DNA from: Fibrobacteria bacterium AD312
GTDB taxonomy: Bacteria > Fibrobacterota > Fibrobacteria > Fibrobacterales > Fibrobacteraceae
Direction: 5' to 3'
DNA length: 37,364 nucleotides
Assembly (NCBI GenBank): GCA_001462345.1
Contig: LIUM01000021.1
Coordinates: 1 to 37,364, forward strand
A program made the position numbers and the translations under genes. Positions 15,050 to 23,945 of the stretch are shown here, in pieces (the first letter of the stretch is position 1; every line of letters begins with the position of its first letter). Under the pieces are notes generated by a model. The model was not told the origin of the DNA and did not search any database. It saw nothing but the letters and a program-made list of their open reading frames with translations.

Positions 15050-16381
15050 TTAGGGATCAAAAGCGAGAATGTTTTTGCCTAATTCTCTATCGAAAACAGT
15101 TTGAGAAAGGGATTCGCCGCTATAAGAGATAGTAGGGGATATTTCATAAAGTTTTCTTGGATCTACAGAAACGCCCGCTCGTTCAAGCCAGTATTTATGA
15201 AGGCTTCCAAGCATCACGCGTGCAGACTTAGGAGAATCATCGCCATCGGCATTTTTTACAGGAGCAAATTCATCTTCACGAGAGACACCATACAATGTCA
15301 TAGAACCTAGTAAAGGGAACGCATCAAATAAAAATTGTTCAAACTTCCAAGCATTATTAACACCAAAAACGGTCTTTTTAGCAGAGTGCCATGGGAGAGG
15401 TGTATTTTGCAATTTTTTTAATGCATCTATTCTAAACAAGTGGATTGCAATGTTTGCGCCATCATAAAGAGGAGAACCATCGGGGTATGTTTCTGAGCGA
15501 AGGTCCTCTGGCAAATCACTGTACTCAATCACGCTAGGCTTTTTATTTTTGATCACAAAGACGCCCACCTTTTCTTGCGGGTGTTTTTTCCGAACGACTT
15601 TTGACGAAGAAAGCGCGCGCCCATCACTCGCGAGAGCCCCAACAAAAGCAGGGTCTGCGACTTTCACTAAAACGTTATCGACACTATATAAAAATACATA
15701 GCGAACGCCTTTTTCAATAAGCCAAGCAAGTGTACCGCTTTGGGCCAGGGCTCTGAAACAGCCTCCGTTGCCATCGGGAACAAGTGCTAAGTGCTCTTTA
15801 GAACTCTTAATGGCTTTTCCGTTAGGATCCAGAGCGCACATAGTGCCTTGCGAGAAGAATCGGATAGAATCACGGGGGAGACCAAAAAAATGATGGTCTT
15901 CAAAATGAGTGATCGTGTCTTCATGATTTAGGGGGCTAGTCATGATGCACCAAGGAATAGGATGCCCGGCACGTGCTGAAAGATTAGAAATACGTTCGGC
16001 TTGAATCTGAAAAAGACTTTTCCCGCTAGGTAAGCCAATATCATAAGCGCCTTTAGGGCCTTCAAAACCAAGACGAGAACCTTGTCCACCAGCCACTAAG
16101 AAAGCGGCCACTTGCCCTTGTTCTAAAAGGAGAAATCCAGTTTCTTCCCACATGTCTTGCTTGATATTATTTTCAGCTAAGTCAAAAGTAAGTGGAAGAA
16201 TCTCATCATCTGTAGAGATAATAGGTTTAGAAGAGTGTTCTTTGAAAAGTTGATTCAAAAGATGGAAATCTTGAGAGGCAATTTCTTTTTCTAACTGTAG
16301 GCGTTCGGCTTCAGATAAAGAGTCTATGTTTTCTAAAAGATGATCTTGCCCAACCTGCAAAAGAGAGTTTTTTAGATCCAT
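15050..16381 (-). CDS. UDPGP-family sugar-1-phosphate uridylyltransferase (UAP1-like)
   Basis: The 443-residue enzyme belongs to the eukaryote-type UDPGP family, which makes UDP-sugars from UTP and a sugar 1-phosphate. The nucleotide-binding loop is LVAGGQGSRLGFEGPKG (95-111). It is followed by GLPSGKSLFQIQAERI, the uridine-site segment PDGNGG, Y-S-V-D-N-V-L-V-K-V-A-D-P and a Lys-containing VRKKHPQEKVGVF. These features fit UDP-N-acetylglucosamine pyrophosphorylase (UAP1/AGX) better than UDP-glucose pyrophosphorylase. It starts 5 bp after mraY ends, so the two are co-transcribed. Supplying UDP-GlcNAc beside a peptidoglycan lipid-I synthase makes metabolic sense. Confidence 0.85.
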   Translation of the reverse strand: MDLKNSLLQVGQDHLLENIDSLSEAERLQLEKEIASQDFHLLNQLFKEHSSKPIISTDDEILPLTFDLAENNIKQDMWEETGFLLLEQGQVAAFLVAGGQGSRLGFEGPKGAYDIGLPSGKSLFQIQAERISNLSARAGHPIPWCIMTSPLNHEDTITHFEDHHFFGLPRDSIRFFSQGTMCALDPNGKAIKSSKEHLALVPDGNGGCFRALAQSGTLAWLIEKGVRYVFLYSVDNVLVKVADPAFVGALASDGRALSSSKVVRKKHPQEKVGVFVIKNKKPSVIEYSDLPEDLRSETYPDGSPLYDGANIAIHLFRIDALKKLQNTPLPWHSAKKTVFGVNNAWKFEQFLFDAFPLLGSMTLYGVSREDEFAPVKNADGDDSPKSARVMLGSLHKYWLERAGVSVDPRKLYEISPTISYSGESLSQTVFDRELGKNILAFDP

Positions 16382-16386
16382 TATGA

Positions 16387-17535
16387 CTACCTAATTCCAA
16401 AGAAAATAACCATGCCCACGATTAAAGCAAAAATAGAGACGAGATGCATACGCCAGGCTATTTTTGAATTGAGAAGAGATTTAGAAGCAAAATTGCCAGC
16501 CCATTTCTTTTGATAATGATGGTGGAGAGGGGCGCATAAGAAAAGGCGTTTCCCAGTACCAGTTGTTTTTTTAGTGAACTTAAACCAGCTAATTTGGAAT
16601 ATGACAGAGAATGCTTCTGCAATAATGATAATCCCAATAATAGGTAAAAATAAACCAGCTTGCACTAAAATAAACATGATACCAATAGTCGCTCCAAAGC
16701 CTACAGAACCAGCGTCTCCCATGTAAATCTCAGCCGGAGGGCTATTAAACCAAAGGTACGCTAGCAAAGACCCTGCAATCGACATCGCTAAAATAAAAAG
16801 CTCATCACAACCAGGAAGATAAGGCACATGTAGGTAAGAACTAAAAATAAAGTTTCCACTCACATAAGCCACAAGGCCAACAAAAACCATACTCGTTAAA
16901 ATGGGAACAGAAACTAAGCTGTCGAGACCATCTGTAAAGTTAGTCCCATTGGCTGTGGCCGCAATAACAAAAGTCATAAAACCAATAAAGGCCCAGTTAG
17001 GAAGTTGTATCTGGAAAAAAGAAATAGGGCAAAATGGAACAGTTAAATTGCCGCGAAGATCAGGGATAAACTTATAACAAAAAATAGCGACGACAAAGCT
17101 AAACAAGAAATAAAGCCCAAGGCGTATTGTGCTAGATAACCCATCGGCCTTGTCCATATAATCAGCGGCGGCGAGCTTGCCTTGTACAATAAGGCGTTTG
17201 GCTCTTACTTTAGCGATATCGTCAATGGCGCCAACAGAAGAAAATAAAACTAAAATCACAAGAGTGGAAATGGTATAGCCATTCATTTTACAAGTGATTA
17301 GTGAAACGAATGCGACGACTACGACAAGTAAAAGACCGCCCATAATGGGAGGAGATTTTGTCTTTCCATCTTTATCAAGATCCGAAGTGGCATCAAGACC
17401 TTGTAAAAGACGAATGTATTTGGGCATAAAAGTGATCACGAGAATGATGGAGAGGAGAGCGGCAAATCCAGCTCTGAATAAACGACCATCAAACAATTCA
17501 ACGCCAGTTGTATGATATAACCATTGAAAAAGCAT
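16387..17535 (-). CDS. mraY: Phospho-N-acetylmuramoyl-pentapeptide-transferase
   Basis: MraY transfers phospho-MurNAc-pentapeptide from UDP to undecaprenyl phosphate, forming lipid I at the inner membrane. The 382-residue protein has about ten membrane segments and all family motifs: the D-D-x-x-K site (Asp105-Asp106, DDIAK), NGTNFTDGLDSL (about 197-208), Y-M-G-D-A-G-S-V-G-F-G (271-281) and the cytoplasmic HHH loop APLHHHYQKK (335-344). The length is slightly above the usual 360. It is not in a classical dcw cluster here, being followed only by the UAP1-like gene. No clear ribosome site precedes the ATG. Confidence 0.95.
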   Translation of the reverse strand: MLFQWLYHTTGVELFDGRLFRAGFAALLSIILVITFMPKYIRLLQGLDATSDLDKDGKTKSPPIMGGLLLVVVVAFVSLITCKMNGYTISTLVILVLFSSVGAIDDIAKVRAKRLIVQGKLAAADYMDKADGLSSTIRLGLYFLFSFVVAIFCYKFIPDLRGNLTVPFCPISFFQIQLPNWAFIGFMTFVIAATANGTNFTDGLDSLVSVPILTSMVFVGLVAYVSGNFIFSSYLHVPYLPGCDELFILAMSIAGSLLAYLWFNSPPAEIYMGDAGSVGFGATIGIMFILVQAGLFLPIIGIIIIAEAFSVIFQISWFKFTKKTTGTGKRLFLCAPLHHHYQKKWAGNFASKSLLNSKIAWRMHLVSIFALIVGMVIFFGIR

Positions 17536-17582
17536 TTTATAAATCTCTGAAAATAAAGGAAAAGGGCATTATTAAATTTAAT

Positions 17583-17604
17583 AAAAAAGTATTACTTCGT
17601 AATA
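17583..17604 (-). terminator. Possible weak terminator downstream of the CPBP protease gene
   Basis: The minus strand reads TATTAC-GAA-GTAATA followed by CTTTTTT. A 6-bp AT-rich stem and a T run lie between the end of the CPBP gene and the start of mraY. The stem is weak, so efficiency is doubtful. Confidence 0.35.
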
Positions 17605-17670
17605 ACATCTATATACAGAATACCCTGATTCTAAGAACTAAAAAAGTTATAAAAAACGCGGAAAAAACGA

Positions 17671-18585
17671 TTATAGCGAATCCATTACCTTTTTGGTCAT
17701 GATGTTTTCTTTGCTTACTTTATGGTCATAGAAGAAAACGGCAAGGAAAATGGCAAACAAAGAAATAAATCCTGCTAAACCCGTTACCCCGACTGTTAAA
17801 TCGTTACCGCCGCTGATGACCATAATGGAGATTCCAGCAGTAGCATTCATCGTCCCGTGCAAAATGGCTGCTGCGATGACCGATTTTGCTTTAATGGTGA
17901 CATATAGAAATAGTGGCGTAAGCAAAATGCACCAAAGAGTCATCATCAATACGCCAATTTGTGGATGTTGAGGATAATTATGGCCCATCAAAATAAGAGG
18001 AGAGTGCCAGACACCCCATATTAATCCAATGATTACAGAAGCTTTTAGAAAACTCATTTCCTTAAAGGCTTTTAATAAAAAACCACGCCAGCCAAGCTCT
18101 TCACCAAAAGCAGCTACCGCATTAATGGTTATTCCAGCAAATAGCCCTTGTAATAAAGTAAGCAAAATAGGATGCATAGGCAAAGTTTCTAATGACGCTT
18201 TCATTTCCGCCATTTGTTCTGGATTAAGCATGGCTTCATATCGTTTGAATAATCCAGCCATATCAGGAGTGAAAATCACATCAGGGAATAATAAGCTAAC
18301 ACCAATTGTTATAAAAGCTAGAATAGGCATTGAAAGCCAGGCAATGACAAACCATTTGTTAATCTTAAATGAAATCAATAGATTTTTTTGTAATGGTAGT
18401 TTGTGGATTAACTTTTCGACAATGAGAACACAAATGGCGGGGATAAACATATAAATTACCCCGAGAGTTGTATAAGCAGCTTGGTTGCTAATATCTCCAC
18501 CCAAAAGCTTAAATATGAGAGCTAAGGAAAAACTAATACTAAAAACGAGTATTAGAAATAGAACGGTCTTGTTCATCTTTTTCAT
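17671..18585 (-). CDS. CPBP family intramembrane metalloprotease
   Basis: This multi-spanning inner-membrane protein of 304 residues (from ATG 18583-18585) carries the CAAX-protease/bacteriocin-processing (CPBP/Abi) signature. The E-E-x-x-x-R motif is in F-G-E-E-L-G-W-R-G (Glu162, Glu163, Arg167). The second motif His is in G-V-W-H-S-P-L (His194), and the third motif is H-G-T-M-N (His243, Asn247). In-frame translation could begin at an upstream TTG (18615), but the AAAAAAGGAAA ribosome site favours the ATG. Bacterial members are linked to bacteriocin maturation or immunity and signalling. No bacteriocin gene is seen next to it, so the substrate is unknown. Confidence 0.88.
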   Translation of the reverse strand: MKKMNKTVLFLILVFSISFSLALIFKLLGGDISNQAAYTTLGVIYMFIPAICVLIVEKLIHKLPLQKNLLISFKINKWFVIAWLSMPILAFITIGVSLLFPDVIFTPDMAGLFKRYEAMLNPEQMAEMKASLETLPMHPILLTLLQGLFAGITINAVAAFGEELGWRGFLLKAFKEMSFLKASVIIGLIWGVWHSPLILMGHNYPQHPQIGVLMMTLWCILLTPLFLYVTIKAKSVIAAAILHGTMNATAGISIMVISGGNDLTVGVTGLAGFISLFAIFLAVFFYDHKVSKENIMTKKVMDSL

Positions 18586-18920
18586 AATGAGATGGATTTC
18601 CTTTTTTATCTGCAAATAATATAGACATTTTCTGCGATTATTTTGTCAGGAGTTTTATAAAGCTTATCATTATCCCAACCTTTATAAACGGAAGAGGCGT
18701 TTTGCATTGCAAAGGTTAATTTTCTGGATTATTCGATGCACATTAATGAAATTCATCATCATTACCTTAAAACAAGTATTTTTCACCCCCATTTTATTTT
18801 TTTCATTTTATACAAACGAAAGTAAAAAAAGAATGTTATTTTAAGATGAACCAAAAAACGATGGTATTATCTTAAGGACTAATTAATTCTAAAATAATAC
18901 TACACAAATACGGAGTGAAA
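18586..18920. other. Gene-free spacer between divergent CPBP and M48 protease genes
   Basis: This stretch of about 335 bp separates two divergently transcribed protease genes and must hold both promoters. It is AT-rich. A TATTAT at 18862-18867 is a possible -10 for the M48 gene but lacks a convincing -35. No ORF with coding character, RNA gene or repeat was recognised. Confidence 0.5.
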
Positions 18921-19688
18921 ATGACCCAGCAGTTTCCTGAAATTGTAATTAATGGCGACCAAATTGATGCAAAGAAATGCATTGAGGAAGGCACAAGCTT
19001 TGCCAAATTTCTTGCTACTATAGTAGCGGTTTTTAGCACTCTTCTCTTCATTGTTGTTACCTATGGTGGCTTCTTGATCGTTCTCCTTTTCTATCCAATT
19101 ATTGCAGCTATTATGCGGAAAAAAGCACTCGCCATGGTTCATGGTTCCGGTATTCGTGTGAGTGATAAGCAGTTTCCAGAAATTCAGAAATGCTTAATCA
19201 AATTCAAAGAAAGGCTTGGTATTACAGATGATGTTTCTGTTTACATCGTAGAAGATAATATAGCCAATGCTTTTGTTGTGAAGTATGGCAAAAAAAATGT
19301 GGTTTTACTAACAGACGATATTATTCATGGCTGCATTGCTTCTGGTAACCCAAAAGCATTGTCTTTTGTGATTGGTCATGAACTTGGTCATATTGCATTG
19401 AAACACAACGGTGTTCTTCGTTCTTGGCTCTCAAAACGCTTTAAGAAATTAAGTCGCTTAGATGAATATTCTGCTGATGCCGTAGGTAATGCGTTAGTAC
19501 AAGATAAGACGATTGCTTTCAATGGCTTGCTTTTGCTAACAGTTGGGTATTCAATGATGCCCTATGTCAATTATGAAACTGTGATCGCTCAAGCTCAAGA
19601 AGTGGCATCGAATAAATACTCAAAGAAGGCAGAGAGATCCCTTACACATCCTCTTCTTCTAAACAGATTGTATAGAATATTACGCTAA
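18921..19688 (+). CDS. M48 family metalloprotease (membrane-anchored)
   Basis: The 255-residue protein has two N-terminal hydrophobic segments (about 28-65) and a peptidase domain with the zinc motif H-E-L-G-H (His153, Glu154, His157) and downstream third ligand Glu in L-D-E-Y-S-A-D-A-V-G. It ends with T-H-P-L-L-L-N-R-L, the conserved S/T-HP segment of the family. M48 proteins such as HtpX and Ste24 cleave membrane or misfolded envelope proteins. I chose ATG 18921, since GGAG (18912-18915) gives it proper spacing and overlaps the alternative GTG. A strong terminator follows, so the gene is probably monocistronic. Confidence 0.88.
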   Translation: MTQQFPEIVINGDQIDAKKCIEEGTSFAKFLATIVAVFSTLLFIVVTYGGFLIVLLFYPIIAAIMRKKALAMVHGSGIRVSDKQFPEIQKCLIKFKERLGITDDVSVYIVEDNIANAFVVKYGKKNVVLLTDDIIHGCIASGNPKALSFVIGHELGHIALKHNGVLRSWLSKRFKKLSRLDEYSADAVGNALVQDKTIAFNGLLLLTVGYSMMPYVNYETVIAQAQEVASNKYSKKAERSLTHPLLLNRLYRILR

Positions 19689-19715
19689 ATATTCTCTTTC
19701 AATCATGGAATGCGA

Positions 19716-19749
19716 CCTTATAATCTGTTGATTATAAGGCCTTTTTTTT
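19716..19749 (+). terminator. Rho-independent terminator after the M48 gene
   Basis: A perfect 10-bp stem (ccttataatc/gattataagg) with loop tgtt is followed by cctttttttt. It lies 27 bases past the stop codon. Confidence 0.85.
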
Positions 19750-19795
19750 AGAGAAACAGTTAGATAGTAAATGATGCGATTATTAATTAAACGGA

Positions 19796-20281
19796 TCAAA
19801 TAAAAGCTTCGATGTCGTCAATGAATGTGAATACTTCTTTTGCAATACGAGAAACGATATTTTGCTTGTTATTAAAGTCGTTCACCCCTTTAAGAACCTT
19901 TTCAATAATCGCATCTGGATTTCCGTTGTTTTGAACGGTCTTGTATTTTTTCCATTGACGCTTTGAAATCATTTCTAAAACTTCAATTCTTTTTTGGCGA
20001 TTTATTGCCGAAAGCCATATCTCAAATTGAAATAAAGAGTAATTGAAAACAACTGCAATTTTTAACCCGTTATTATTTAACATCTCTGTAGTCACAGGCA
20101 AATAAGTCATATCAAGATAGCCGTGATATAATGAGGCATAAGAAATCGTTTTATGATTCCCATTTTTGAGTTCTTTTTTTAAATCAGAAAATAAATCAAA
20201 AATCAATTGATAGGCTTTTTGAATATTCTTATTACTAAGAACCTCTTTAAATTCATCCATTAAATCATTGTTGTTTTTCAC
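19796..20281 (-). CDS. DUF7000-like protein
   Basis: The 161-residue product resembles small cytoplasmic proteins of the DUF7000 type, by recall of the pattern Y-x-G-Y-x-D-M-T-Y followed by LKIAVVFNYSLFQFEIWLSA-like and NRQKR segments, all present here. The function of that family is not known. The start is set at GTG 20279-20281, because AGGAG lies five bases upstream and the longer frame has no ribosome site. No signal peptide or membrane segment is seen. It stands alone between the M48 terminator and the SDR gene. Confidence 0.6.
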   Translation of the reverse strand: MKNNNDLMDEFKEVLSNKNIQKAYQLIFDLFSDLKKELKNGNHKTISYASLYHGYLDMTYLPVTTEMLNNNGLKIAVVFNYSLFQFEIWLSAINRQKRIEVLEMISKRQWKKYKTVQNNGNPDAIIEKVLKGVNDFNNKQNIVSRIAKEVFTFIDDIEAFI

Positions 20282-20367
20282 GACCACTCCTGTCATTGAC
20301 GTAATGCTCACTTACTGATGGAAATAATGCATTTAATAGTTTTTTTATAACCCGCTTTTTGAATGCT

Positions 20368-21066
20368 TTATCTTGGAAACGCTCCATCATTAATATCTAT
20401 ACAGGTTCCATTGATATACATAGGGCTTTCTGTGGATAGCCATAAAATAGTATTGGCAATTTCTTCTGAACGAGCAAATCGGCCAGATTGAACCGATCTT
20501 AAAATAGATTCTTGACGATCTTTGGGTATAGAGTTTAACATGCTTGTTTCAACAATCCCAGGGGCTATTGCATTCACAATTATACCATGCTTACCTAAAA
20601 TTTTGGCAAAACTTTTTGTCATATTGATGATGCCTGCTTTAGATATCCCATACCAAATATCAGGATGCCCGATTTGACCAGCAATAGAAGCGATATTAAT
20701 AATTCTACCCGCTTTTTTTTCAATCATCCCTTTAGAAAAATGGGTAATAAGCTCAACAGGGGCTTCAAGATTAATTTTAAGCAAATCCTCTTTATTTTCA
20801 GTTGAATATTGATCAAAACTACAAGTATTCATGATGCCCGCATTATTGACTAAAACATCAATATCACCAATTTCGGACACCAATTTTGAAATTCCTTGAA
20901 TATCACGCAAATCATAGGTTATAAAATGACAGTCATCAAATTTTTGCACTTTAGAAAAGTCTCTTGCAATAATAGTCACCTTAAAACCAGCTTTTAAGAA
21001 TAGCTTCGTGGCATCAAGTCCAATTCCTTTGGTGCCTCCAGTGATTACAACATGTTTTTTTGCCAT
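20368..21066 (-). CDS. Short-chain dehydrogenase/reductase (FabG-like)
   Basis: The 232-residue classical SDR has the NAD(P)-binding T-G-G-T-K-G-I-G (9-16), N-N-A-G (74-77) and the catalytic Ser127, Tyr139, Lys143 (Y-G-I-S-K). It also has A-P-G-I-V-E-T after the active site and the C-terminal G-x-x-I-D-I-N-D-G, as in 3-oxoacyl-ACP reductases. It would reduce a ketone or oxidise an alcohol in the cytoplasm; the substrate cannot be told. It is somewhat shorter than FabG (about 245). AAAAAGG precedes the ATG. The neighbour upstream is divergent, so it is likely transcribed alone, and FabG itself is usually found with other fab genes, which are absent here. Confidence 0.85.
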   Translation of the reverse strand: MAKKHVVITGGTKGIGLDATKLFLKAGFKVTIIARDFSKVQKFDDCHFITYDLRDIQGISKLVSEIGDIDVLVNNAGIMNTCSFDQYSTENKEDLLKINLEAPVELITHFSKGMIEKKAGRIINIASIAGQIGHPDIWYGISKAGIINMTKSFAKILGKHGIIVNAIAPGIVETSMLNSIPKDRQESILRSVQSGRFARSEEIANTILWLSTESPMYINGTCIDINDGAFPR

Positions 21067-21161
21067 AAATTAACCTTTTTGCATTTAAAATAGTTTATTT
21101 TCTAGTTTTAATAATGACAATATTTTGCATTAAGTTAATTTATTTCTTTGGTAAGGGAAAA

Positions 21162-22142
21162 ATGAAAAAAAAGACGAACGTAATTTTAAAAGTAGCCATA
21201 TTATTATTTGCTTTATTTGTTGTTTCTTGCGCCGATTCTAAAGCATTACTCCAAACGACTTCAAATGCACAAGGTGGAGAATTGCTTGGTAGTGCCAAAA
21301 ACAATAGGCCAGAGCATTTAAAAATCAGTGAGATTCCAGATCGAGTAAGATATGTTTCAATTGATGATGACGATATGGTTATGGCAGAAGCAATACTCAA
21401 TGCAAGGCTTACAAGAAAAGAGGAAGCAGAATTTGTTCCCGATTTACTTGTCTTTCCAGGACTAATGAATACAATGATTGAGCGTGTTGATACGGTAGGT
21501 CTTGGTGGAAAAAAAATGAAAATTCAAGGAAATTTTCGTGATGGCCAAAAAATATTTTTTGGTTCAGTTTATCAGCAAGAGAATGCAAAATCCTATATAT
21601 GGGAAGCATTCTTGCAAGTAATTGGAACGGATTCTATTAAAATTCGAACATTGAAATCAGAGGAATTGAGTCTTTGGTGGGTGTACATCCCTTTCGATAT
21701 TATGGAACCAATCTTTATGGTTAATAATCGATATATAATCGGGATGAATAAGGACAATGAAATATTCGTAATGGATGATATATCGAATTACACATTTTCT
21801 GGAATGGTCAGTGATGCTGCTGTTCAAAGCTCGGTTAAGCTAGAGTCAATAACACTACTCAATACGGATGACATAATAGAACGAAATTTTACTGTTGAAG
21901 AACTTGCTAACATTGTGACGAAAATAGACACAATTGTATCAAGCAATATAAATAAGCCAAATATTAATGGCCGTCTTAAGGTTATTGTGAAAATTAAAAA
22001 TAACGATGATCCAGAACTCGTTTATTCTGGAGATATTAATGCTCTTGGTGTAAATATAAATGAGATCGAAAATGCGATACGCATAAAGAAGTATAGATCA
22101 AAGACTGATGATATAACCTTTTTATTGTTATATCAAAAATAG
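21162..22142 (+). CDS. Putative lipoprotein (326 aa)
   Basis: Starting at ATG 21162 (AAGGGAAAA upstream), the product opens MKKKTNVILKVAILLFALFVVSC, a lipoprotein signal with the lipobox V-V-S-C. The longer frame from 21114 would hide this signal. The mature protein of about 300 residues has no motif I recognise. Its last part (from DDIIERNFTVEELANIVTKID to KIKNNDDPELVYSGDIN) looks like an alpha/beta domain, perhaps a repeat-type or TonB-C-like fold, but this is a guess. It is divergent from the SDR gene with about 95 bp between the starts. Confidence 0.65.
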   Translation: MKKKTNVILKVAILLFALFVVSCADSKALLQTTSNAQGGELLGSAKNNRPEHLKISEIPDRVRYVSIDDDDMVMAEAILNARLTRKEEAEFVPDLLVFPGLMNTMIERVDTVGLGGKKMKIQGNFRDGQKIFFGSVYQQENAKSYIWEAFLQVIGTDSIKIRTLKSEELSLWWVYIPFDIMEPIFMVNNRYIIGMNKDNEIFVMDDISNYTFSGMVSDAAVQSSVKLESITLLNTDDIIERNFTVEELANIVTKIDTIVSSNINKPNINGRLKVIVKIKNNDDPELVYSGDINALGVNINEIENAIRIKKYRSKTDDITFLLLYQK

Positions 22143-22182
22143 CCTATCCAATTACCGCTCACACTTGATAACCAGAAACAAT

Positions 22183-22210
22183 AAAAAAGCGTATCCCTTT
22201 CGAGATGCGC
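22183..22210 (-). terminator. Terminator downstream of the rSAM-partner gene
   Basis: On the minus strand GCGCATCTC-GAAA-GGGATACGC forms a stem with one mismatch and one G-T pair, then TTTTTT. It lies 31 bases after the stop of the Lys-rich protein gene. Confidence 0.7.
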
Positions 22211-22240
22211 CTTGCTCTATAAGAAAGAAAATGTTACGAC

Positions 22241-22759
22241 TTACTTTGCCTTCATTTGCTTTTTGACATAAGCTTTTGCATGGGCTTCCACAGCAGTTGC
22301 TTTGATAGCACTTGCCGAGGATATCTTTTTCTTATTGAAATCTTTGATAGCAATATTCACTACATTATTGATGAAATTACTATTTTCTAAAACTGCAATT
22401 TCTTTAAGGATAAGCTGGTTGCTGTTGATAATTTTGGAGTTCTTCGAACGGAATTTTTTAAGGCTGCTGGTGAAAATTGCCTGATATTTATCGATCGCTG
22501 GAATACCCGCAAGCTCATTAGGAAATTTCTTCAATTTAGCAGCCAAGGCATTGAAAGATTTCATTAAATCGTCCAAAACTATACCACCGCAAGTGCCATC
22601 GATAATGATTATCTTTTTTTTAAGGGCTGCGATTTGGCGATTCTTGTAGGTAGTGAGCAGGCTAGTCACCTTTTTACTAATCAGTAGATCATTCTGTGAT
22701 GCTTTTGCAGTAAGGACCTTTGATTTTGTGACTGCCTTGGTCTTTTTTGTTGTAGCCAT
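22241..22759 (-). CDS. Lys-rich 172-aa protein downstream of the radical SAM enzyme (candidate substrate)
   Basis: The start is fixed by a strong AAAAGGAGAACAAA before ATG 22757-22759; the open frame upstream of it belongs to the 3' end of the rSAM gene. The product opens with a histone-tail-like run (MATTKKTKAVTKSKVLTAKA), has a single Cys (Cys57) in IIDGTCGGIVLDD, and ends AHAKAYVKKQMKAK. No signal peptide, membrane segment or known domain is seen. The gene follows the radical SAM/SPASM gene by 17 bp and a terminator closes the pair, so both are made together. I infer that it may be the protein the enzyme modifies. A nucleoid-like basic protein is the alternative. Confidence 0.6.
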   Translation of the reverse strand: MATTKKTKAVTKSKVLTAKASQNDLLISKKVTSLLTTYKNRQIAALKKKIIIIDGTCGGIVLDDLMKSFNALAAKLKKFPNELAGIPAIDKYQAIFTSSLKKFRSKNSKIINSNQLILKEIAVLENSNFINNVVNIAIKDFNKKKISSASAIKATAVEAHAKAYVKKQMKAK

Positions 22760-22776
22760 TTTGTTCTCCTTTTGAG

Positions 22777-23883
22777 TTATGGTTTGTTTTGTGAAAATTT
22801 TGCAAAGGTGTCGTCGCAGATGGCGGCGAGAATTTTTTCGTGGATGCAAACTTCGGGGGATATTCCTTCGATTGTCCCAGTAGTATAAAAGGCGGTGCAG
22901 GCGCACTCATGGGCGATACAGCGATATCTGATGGGGCAGCTCTTGCATTGATGCTTATCTCGATCTAGAAACGTGTAGATGTTTTTTGCCACGGCGTTAG
23001 TAAAAATTCTTGGCTTACTGTTTAAGACATTGCCGAGCTTGTACTTTGCGTTTTCTTTACTAGAAATAAAACGAGTGCAGGGGAAAACATTTCCGTTGGT
23101 GGAAACACTGATCCCGCCTTTTAGAATATGACAGGTGAGCCCCCTTTTGCGAAAACCCGTGCTCTCTATGAAGATCTTGTCGTAGATGGTGCCAAGGTAG
23201 ATATTGTTGCCTTGTTGCATGTTTTTTATCCAGAACAGCGCCATTTTTTGGTATTCTTGGGATAGTTTGTCAAAGTCTTCTGTTGTCCAGTTGCCGTCAA
23301 AGTCGACAGCTGTAGTCATTTGCCTAAAGCCCTGCTTGAAAATCCATTCTACGGATTTTGCGAGTCTCTTGACATGTGCCGGCGTTACCACGGAAAGTAC
23401 TGTAGCGTCTAAATCTACGAGCGTTTGGATGTGTGGAAGAATAAGTCTGAAACTTCCCTTGCCATTTTGCTGCCTTCGTGCAATGTTGTGACTTCGTTCG
23501 GGCCCATCAAGCGAAAGGTATATCTTGAATTTTTCTCGTTTCAAGAAAGCCACAATCTTATCATTTAGTAAAGTACCGTTGGTGTTGATTACAAAATGCA
23601 AATTGAAATATTTTGCCAGTTCACTGCGGCGTTCTTTTACCAAAGCCTTTGCAATCTTTACGCCTTTGCGGATTGAATCAAAACGGAGCAGCGGTTCACC
23701 ACCAAAAAAAGTGATGTTAAAAAAATCTTGGTTCAGCTCAATGGTACGATCCAGTGCAAGGCTAATCGACTTTTCGAGAACCTCATTGGACATGACTAAT
23801 TCGCGTTCGACATGACTAACGTTGTAATAGCAATAAGTGCAACGGAGATTACATTGTTCTGTAAGACTGAGTACTAAATTCAT
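22777..23883 (-). CDS. Radical SAM/SPASM peptide-maturase-like enzyme
   Basis: This 368-residue iron-sulfur enzyme has the radical SAM triad C-N-L-R-C-T-Y-C (Cys11, Cys15, Cys18), F-F-G-G-E-P (59-64), I-N-T-N-G-T and L-S-L-D-G-P. The C-terminal SPASM domain holds Cys251, 269, 313, 316, 322, 327, 329 and 346, enough for two auxiliary clusters. The end C-x-x-C-P-I-R-Y-R-C, then TTGTIEGISPEVC, resembles RiPP maturases rather than sulfatase maturases. A maturase group called FibroRumin is, from memory, known in Fibrobacter and Ruminococcus; membership is untested. Start ATG 23881-23883 is chosen over a longer frame because it begins directly at the SAM domain. Tandem palindromes lie upstream. Confidence 0.88.
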   Translation of the reverse strand: MNLVLSLTEQCNLRCTYCYYNVSHVERELVMSNEVLEKSISLALDRTIELNQDFFNITFFGGEPLLRFDSIRKGVKIAKALVKERRSELAKYFNLHFVINTNGTLLNDKIVAFLKREKFKIYLSLDGPERSHNIARRQQNGKGSFRLILPHIQTLVDLDATVLSVVTPAHVKRLAKSVEWIFKQGFRQMTTAVDFDGNWTTEDFDKLSQEYQKMALFWIKNMQQGNNIYLGTIYDKIFIESTGFRKRGLTCHILKGGISVSTNGNVFPCTRFISSKENAKYKLGNVLNSKPRIFTNAVAKNIYTFLDRDKHQCKSCPIRYRCIAHECACTAFYTTGTIEGISPEVCIHEKILAAICDDTFAKFSQNKP

Positions 23884-23945
23884 GATATAATAAATTGAAA
23901 AGTTTAAAATAAAATAGTATTGAGTTTTCCGTAATAAAAACATTA

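Noticed and set aside
18029-18454. Plus-strand 141-aa ORF opposite the CPBP protease
   Set aside because: Antisense to membrane segments and catalytic motifs; Lys/Asn/Pro-rich translation without family features.
22760-22906. Longer N-terminus for the Lys-rich protein
   Set aside because: The extra codons are the rSAM gene read in another frame; the strong AAGGAG lies just before the internal ATG.
22777-23883. Anaerobic sulfatase maturase
   Set aside because: The SPASM Cys layout and C-terminal TTG-TIEG-PEVC segment fit peptide maturases better, and no sulfatase gene is nearby. The FGE-type protein at the window start is 22 kb away.
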